A DNA stretch of 16,951 nucleotides from Clostridia bacterium (GTDB taxonomy: Bacteria; Bacillota_A; Clostridia; Lachnospirales; Lachnospiraceae). The notes below the pieces were generated by a model. The model made no database searches, had not been told where the DNA came from, and saw only the letters and a program-made list of their open reading frames with translations. The position numbers were made by a program, and so were the translations under genes. Location of the stretch: contig JAAYYM010000108.1 of NCBI GenBank assembly GCA_012515365.1, positions 1-16,951 on the forward strand, written 5' to 3'. Position 1 is the first letter of the stretch. Each line of letters begins with the position of its first letter. Positions 13,757 to 16,951 of this stretch are shown in pieces.

Positions 13757-15094
13757 TTCAAGGATTTCATCTGTCAGCATCCCTGCCGCCCTTCCGGTAA
13801 TCAGCTGATTGCCCTCTCCGGTTTCACAAGGAAAGGCTGCTCTTACATATTCCGGTGTATAACCGACCCGATAATCGATCCCGTTAATATTAGACAAATC
13901 TTCTGTCAGTATCTCTATCTGCTTACCACAATAATACTCTCGAAAGCGCAGACTTCTTACATTGCCTTCCTTAATCAGTCTGCTGCTTCTTAATGTTTTG
14001 ATTTGCTCTTTTATCTGATCAGGCATGGCGTCTGCCTTTGTTCCTTTTCTTCTTGAATACTTAAAAATATGTGTTTCGTAAAAATCAATCCGTTCCAGAT
14101 AAGCAGATGTTTCTTCAAATTCTTCTTCTGTTTCTCCCGGAAATCCTACGATAACATCTGTTGTGATCGCCGGATGCTCATAATACTGACGCAGAAGCTG
14201 TACTTTTTCATAGTATTCACTTGTAGAATAGTGCCTATTCATTCTTTTTAGGACTGTGTCGCTTCCACTCTGTAAGGATAAATGAAAATGAGGGCATACC
14301 TTCCAAAGCTTCGATAATGTCTCGACAAAGGAAGGCGTAATGATCCTTGGCTCCAGCGAACCAAGACGGATTCTCCTGATGCCTTTGATAGCATGTATGT
14401 CACAGATCAGATCAATCAGTCTGTAATCTTCCTCAAAATCAATCCCATATGAACTCAAGTGAATTCCTGTCAAAACAACTTCCTTAAATCCATGTTCTGT
14501 CAGATTGCTGATCTCTTCTAACACATGTTTAGAACTTCTGCTTCTTACCCTGCCCCTGGCATAAGGTATGATGCAGTAAGAGCAAAATTGATTACAGCCA
14601 TCCTGCACCTTGATATATGCTCTGGTATGTTCTACAGTATGCACCAGCTGCATTTCCTCATAGACTGTCTCTTTGGAAATATCCAAAACAGTTTCATTCC
14701 ACAAGGTTTTAAGTTTATGTTCCTCATCTACTGCCTGTTCCTGTTTTCTCTTTGCTTCATATTCCTGCAAAATTGCAACGATATCTTTTTTTCTGTTATT
14801 CCCAATGATCAGGTCCACACTATTATCTGCACCTGCACCCTTCGTATCTGTCTGTGCATAGCATCCGGTTGCTACAACGATTGCCTCTGGATTCATTTTT
14901 CTGGCACGATGAAGCATTTGTCTTGATTTCTGATCCGCTGTATTTGTTACGCTGCATGTATTTACAATATAAATATCCGCTTTTTCGACAAACGGCACAA
15001 TTATATAACCATTTTCTTCTAATAATTGTTGCACAACTTCTATCTCATATGAATTTACTTTACATCCCAGATTGTGTAATGCTACCTTTTTCAT
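13736..15094 (-). CDS. mtaB: tRNA (N6-L-threonylcarbamoyladenosine(37)-C2)-methylthiotransferase MtaB
   Basis: A 452-residue radical-SAM methylthiotransferase that converts t6A37 to ms2t6A37 in ANN-decoding tRNAs. The N-terminal UPF0004 domain has Cys11 (LGCKVN), Cys47 (NTCSVTN) and Cys78 (GCYAQ) for one 4Fe-4S cluster. The radical-SAM motif CNQFCSYC (167-174) binds the second. SLQSGSD and DVIVGFPGETEEEF follow, with a TRAM-type RNA-binding domain at the end. LGCKVNSYE and CNQFCSYC separate MtaB from MiaB and RimO. Length equals Bacillus YqeV (about 450). The frame extends to 15229, but the ATG at 15094 with AAGGGG upstream gives the proper N-terminus; the extension overlaps the divergent gene. 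As the upstream neighbour is divergent, its promoter must lie within 15095-15191. Confidence 0.95.
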   Translation of the reverse strand: MKKVALHNLGCKVNSYEIEVVQQLLEENGYIIVPFVEKADIYIVNTCSVTNTADQKSRQMLHRARKMNPEAIVVATGCYAQTDTKGAGADNSVDLIIGNNRKKDIVAILQEYEAKRKQEQAVDEEHKLKTLWNETVLDISKETVYEEMQLVHTVEHTRAYIKVQDGCNQFCSYCIIPYARGRVRSRSSKHVLEEISNLTEHGFKEVVLTGIHLSSYGIDFEEDYRLIDLICDIHAIKGIRRIRLGSLEPRIITPSFVETLSKLWKVCPHFHLSLQSGSDTVLKRMNRHYSTSEYYEKVQLLRQYYEHPAITTDVIVGFPGETEEEFEETSAYLERIDFYETHIFKYSRRKGTKADAMPDQIKEQIKTLRSSRLIKEGNVRSLRFREYYCGKQIEILTEDLSNINGIDYRVGYTPEYVRAAFPCETGEGNQLITGRAAGMLTDEILEFSKDIE

Positions 15095-15127
15095 AATAAA
15101 GCCCCTTTTTTTTGTACTGTTTTGATA

Positions 15128-15156
15128 TTGACTTTTAATTATCATACCCTTAATAT
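15128..15156 (+). promoter_or_regulatory. Strong sigma-A promoter for the HPr-like gene
   Basis: TTGACT (15128-15133) and TAATAT (15151-15156) are spaced by 17 bases. This is the best promoter match in the window. Transcription would start near 15163, giving a leader of about 30 bases before the ATG. Confidence 0.75.
15141..15146 (-). promoter_or_regulatory. Weak candidate -10 box for mtaB
   Basis: TATGAT on the minus strand, about 47 bases before the mtaB ATG, lies in the spacer of the opposite promoter. No good -35 box accompanies it. It is listed because mtaB needs a promoter in this gap and this is the best-looking box. Confidence 0.25.
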
Positions 15157-15176
15157 AAAGATTGAAAGAAAACAAA

Positions 15177-15183
15177 AAGGAGG
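15177..15183 (+). promoter_or_regulatory. Ribosome binding site that decides the HPr-like start
   Basis: AAGGAGG eight bases before the ATG at 15192. It rejects the longer open frame starting at 15162. Confidence 0.85.
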
Positions 15184-15191
15184 TTTTTAGT

Positions 15192-15422
15192 ATGAAAACT
15201 GTACAAATTTCTTTAAATTCTATCGACAAAGTAAAATCATTTGTAAATGATATTACGAAATTTGACTATGATTTCGATTTAGTATCAGGCAGATATGTTA
15301 TTGATGCAAAATCAATCATGGGTATCTTCAGTCTGGATCTGTCAAAACCAATTGACTTAAACATCCATGCAGAAGGAACAGCAGATGATGTATTGGCTAT
15401 TATTAAGCCTTACATAGTTTAA
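15192..15422 (+). CDS. HPr-fold protein lacking the phosphoryl-accepting histidine
   Basis: A 76-residue protein with the HPr (PtsH) pattern: an N-terminal strand (KTVQISLNS), helix, strands, then DAKSIMGIFSLDLS (38-51), which matches the regulatory-serine loop of HPr (Ser46 in classical HPr, Ser41 here). It ends with LNIHAEGTADDVLAIIKPYI. The GLHARPA block that carries His15 is replaced by about NSIDKVKSF, with no histidine, so it cannot relay phosphate from enzyme I. Retaining the serine motif recalls Bacillus Crh, which acts only in catabolite signalling, but Crh keeps much more of the active-site loop. It is a single-gene unit with its own strong promoter, ribosome site and terminator, divergent from mtaB. 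It could be a carbon-signalling protein or have an unrelated structural role; function is unknown. Confidence 0.82.
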   Translation: MKTVQISLNSIDKVKSFVNDITKFDYDFDLVSGRYVIDAKSIMGIFSLDLSKPIDLNIHAEGTADDVLAIIKPYIV

Positions 15423-15434
15423 TTTCATCTGAAC

Positions 15435-15465
15435 ATCTAAGCGTACGTAACCGTATAGCTTAGAT
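15435..15465. other. Perfect 8-bp inverted repeat with inner stem, 3' of the HPr-like gene
   Basis: ATCTAAGC (15435-15442) pairs with GCTTAGAT (15458-15465). Inside it TACG (15444-15447) pairs with CGTA (15452-15455) around a four-base loop, separated by a small asymmetric internal loop. No T-run follows on either strand, so it does not look like a terminator. It may be an mRNA 3'-stabilising stem or a protein-binding palindrome. Confidence 0.6.
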
Positions 15466-15482
15466 AATTTCAAAAGACAACC

Positions 15483-15527
15483 AAAGGACATTTGCAGACA
15501 TAACATTATGGGCAGCTGTCCTTTTTT
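15483..15527 (+). terminator. Rho-independent terminator of the HPr-like gene
   Basis: AAAGGACA (15483-15490) pairs with TGTCCTTT (15517-15524), with a further TGC/GCA pairing inside a 2x2 internal loop. TTTTTT at 15522-15527 supplies the U-tract. It lies 60 bp after the stop codon. Read on the minus strand the T-run is short and broken (TTTGGTTGTCTTTT), so it may work weakly for the convergent membrane-protein gene too. Confidence 0.8.
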
Positions 15528-15542
15528 CTGTGCTAAAACATC

Positions 15543-16951
15543 TTATTCCTTCAATGGAATCAATCCCTCTATGGGCTGGCAGACCGCGATCACATGATCC
15601 TCAAGCTGATACAGATACAATCCTGTCTGAAGATACTGTGACACATCTTCCATACGCAAAACATAAATTGCCTTTTTATCTCCTTGTTTTTGTAATACTT
15701 CTTGTTTACTTTTCTCTATGTGTTCATTAATCTGATCATCAAAGCTTCTTGCATAATAGTAATTATTTATTTTTAGCGAGTGTTCTTTGGCGTAATATGC
15801 GGTATCCATGATGATATCATTTTCATTATATAAAAACAAAATAGAATCGTATTCTGAAATCACTTTATTCATTTCTGGTATATCCCAGATCGAATGATAT
15901 TCCTGTAAGGTTGTAAAATAAGATCTCTTTTGCATGATTACATTACTTAAATCGATCAGTTGTAAAGCAACGGCTGCTATTATAATACCTGTCAAAAGCT
16001 TTCTATTCTGTTTCATGAGATCAGACAAAAGCTTAAGCACACCGAGCACGATCAAATAAGCAGGAAGCCAAATGAACCTTCCATTTGATCGAAAGACATT
16101 CATAATGTTCCTGATAGGTTCCGGATATGGAATTCCAACAATCTTATAATCTGAAAATGTTACCATCGGTAATACTGCCAGTATTATAAAAACAAAAAAC
16201 AGACCTCCAAACAGAATCATTCTCTGATGTCTACCGATTTCTTCTTTTACTGACGCCAGTGTCAGTTTTTTTTGAACAAATCTGCTAATCACAATTAACA
16301 AAACAGTCAACAGAAGAAAGAGAACTCCCACACCCAGATAACCAAACCCCTCATATTGAAAATGATAGTACAATGGCAGTTCCGGTAATATAGTTCCATA
16401 ACCTAGTGGATTGATAAATGTGTTCAGATTGCTTCCGAATGATCCAATCCCTTCCCCGGCAGCGGATGCATTCTGATAAAAAGCACCCAACAAAAAAAGG
16501 GAACCTATAACAGCAAAGCAAAATGACACGATCGTCACAATTAGTTTTTTGATCGATTTGTTTCTCCAAGCATCTTCTATCATCTCTGTCAGCATAATAG
16601 CAGCTACCATAGGTACAAAGTAAGAATGTATCAACACACACAACATTCCCATCAAGGCCCAGATCACACAAGACTTCACGCAACTACGTTCTTGCCTTTT
16701 GCCCAGCCACAGAAAAAGTGCCAATAACAGAATCCACTGAGCACCTAAGGCAGTATGGTAAAACATTCTTTGTAAAACAGTATAGCTCAGTATAAATATA
16801 GGTGTCACCAGAAAACTCAGTATATTGCTGTTCACCAAGCGCTTAACAAGCAATGATGACAGACCTCCCTGAAGGATAAATGACAACAGTGCAAACCATC
16901 CGAAATATTGAAAAGTATCCGGCAGCAATGCTGAAAATGCTTTGCAGATAA
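15543..16951 (-). CDS. Polytopic membrane protein, DUF6311-like, 5' end beyond the window
   Basis: About 468 residues are visible; the frame stays open to the window edge, so the true start lies to the right and the apparent TTG start at 16928 is not real. The N-terminal visible part reads ALLPDTFQYFGWFALLSFILQGG. FGSNLNTFINPLGYG and FQYEGFGYLGVGVLFL occur about 40% of the way along. These features recall the DUF6311 family of large integral membrane proteins with a GT-C-like layout. Nine hydrophobic helices can be counted, followed by a soluble C-terminal domain of about 130 residues. GT-C enzymes use polyprenyl-phosphate sugars on the outer face, which would suit the two polyprenyl-phosphate transferases elsewhere in the window. 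That link is inference: the catalytic acidic residues of a GT-C would be in the missing N-terminus. Confidence 0.75.
   Translation of the reverse strand, partial: ICKAFSALLPDTFQYFGWFALLSFILQGGLSSLLVKRLVNSNILSFLVTPIFILSYTVLQRMFYHTALGAQWILLLALFLWLGKRQERSCVKSCVIWALMGMLCVLIHSYFVPMVAAIMLTEMIEDAWRNKSIKKLIVTIVSFCFAVIGSLFLLGAFYQNASAAGEGIGSFGSNLNTFINPLGYGTILPELPLYYHFQYEGFGYLGVGVLFLLLTVLLIVISRFVQKKLTLASVKEEIGRHQRMILFGGLFFVFIILAVLPMVTFSDYKIVGIPYPEPIRNIMNVFRSNGRFIWLPAYLIVLGVLKLLSDLMKQNRKLLTGIIIAAVALQLIDLSNVIMQKRSYFTTLQEYHSIWDIPEMNKVISEYDSILFLYNENDIIMDTAYYAKEHSLKINNYYYARSFDDQINEHIEKSKQEVLQKQGDKKAIYVLRMEDVSQYLQTGLYLYQLEDHVIAVCQPIEGLIPLKE

Noticed and set aside
15162..15191. A 10-residue N-terminal extension of the HPr-like protein
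   Set aside because: It covers the ribosome site itself and begins at the predicted transcription start.
15095..15229. A 45-residue N-terminal extension of MtaB
   Set aside because: It overlaps the divergent HPr-like gene and its promoter. The family N-terminus begins at the ATG at 15094.
15466..15482. First hairpin as part of a rho-independent terminator
   Set aside because: The sequence after the stem is AATTTCAAAAGAC, with no T-run. The real terminator follows at 15483-15527.

Overview
The window looks like chromosomal DNA from a low-GC, Gram-positive anaerobe of the Clostridia, most likely a Lachnospiraceae-type gut commensal. The evidence is AT-rich sequence, strong AGGAGG-type ribosome binding sites, and the conserved Firmicutes block ireB - ruvX - DUF1292 - RNase J - YlbF family - MltG-like - trmR - U32/trhP. 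Family assignments come from reading motifs in the translated sequence; no database search was run.

Left region (1-4061) is a surface-glycan locus. On the minus strand, an acetyltransferase of the hexapeptide-repeat family, a glycosyltransferase (GT) with an EDD motif and the start of a glutamine-dependent asparagine synthetase gene (cut by the window edge) are read as one unit. Divergent to it, on the plus strand, is a two-gene unit: a GT2 glycosyltransferase overlapped by a GT10 (alpha-1,3/4-fucosyltransferase-type) enzyme. A sigma-A-like promoter can be read for each direction in the 172-bp gap (2055-2226).

Middle region (4058-13694) is a tightly packed run of twelve minus-strand genes, with gaps of 26 bp or less and several overlaps. 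It begins with housekeeping genes: ireB (antibiotic-tolerance regulator), ruvX (Holliday-junction resolvase family), a DUF1292 gene, RNase J, a YlbF/YmcA-family gene, a short MltG-like membrane protein without the catalytic domain, trmR and trhP (wobble-uridine tRNA modification). It then continues without a break into four glycosyltransferases: two membrane-anchored polyprenyl-phosphate sugar transferases and two soluble GT2 enzymes. The last one ends in a 4-bp tail-to-tail overlap with the fucosyltransferase gene.

Right region (13736-16951): mtaB (tRNA ms2t6A methylthiotransferase) lies just upstream of ireB on the same strand. A divergent single-gene unit encodes an HPr-fold protein that lacks the phosphoryl-accepting histidine but keeps the KSIMG serine motif. 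It has a near-consensus promoter and a rho-independent terminator. The window closes with the 3' part of a large polytopic membrane protein (DUF6311-like).

Two themes run through the window: building and decorating a cell-surface polysaccharide (three transcription units), and RNA handling and tRNA anticodon-loop modification. They are joined because the glycosyltransferases sit at the distal end of the RNA/housekeeping operon. I saw no tRNA or rRNA genes, insertion sequences, CRISPR arrays or prophage genes. No gap between genes exceeds 300 bases.
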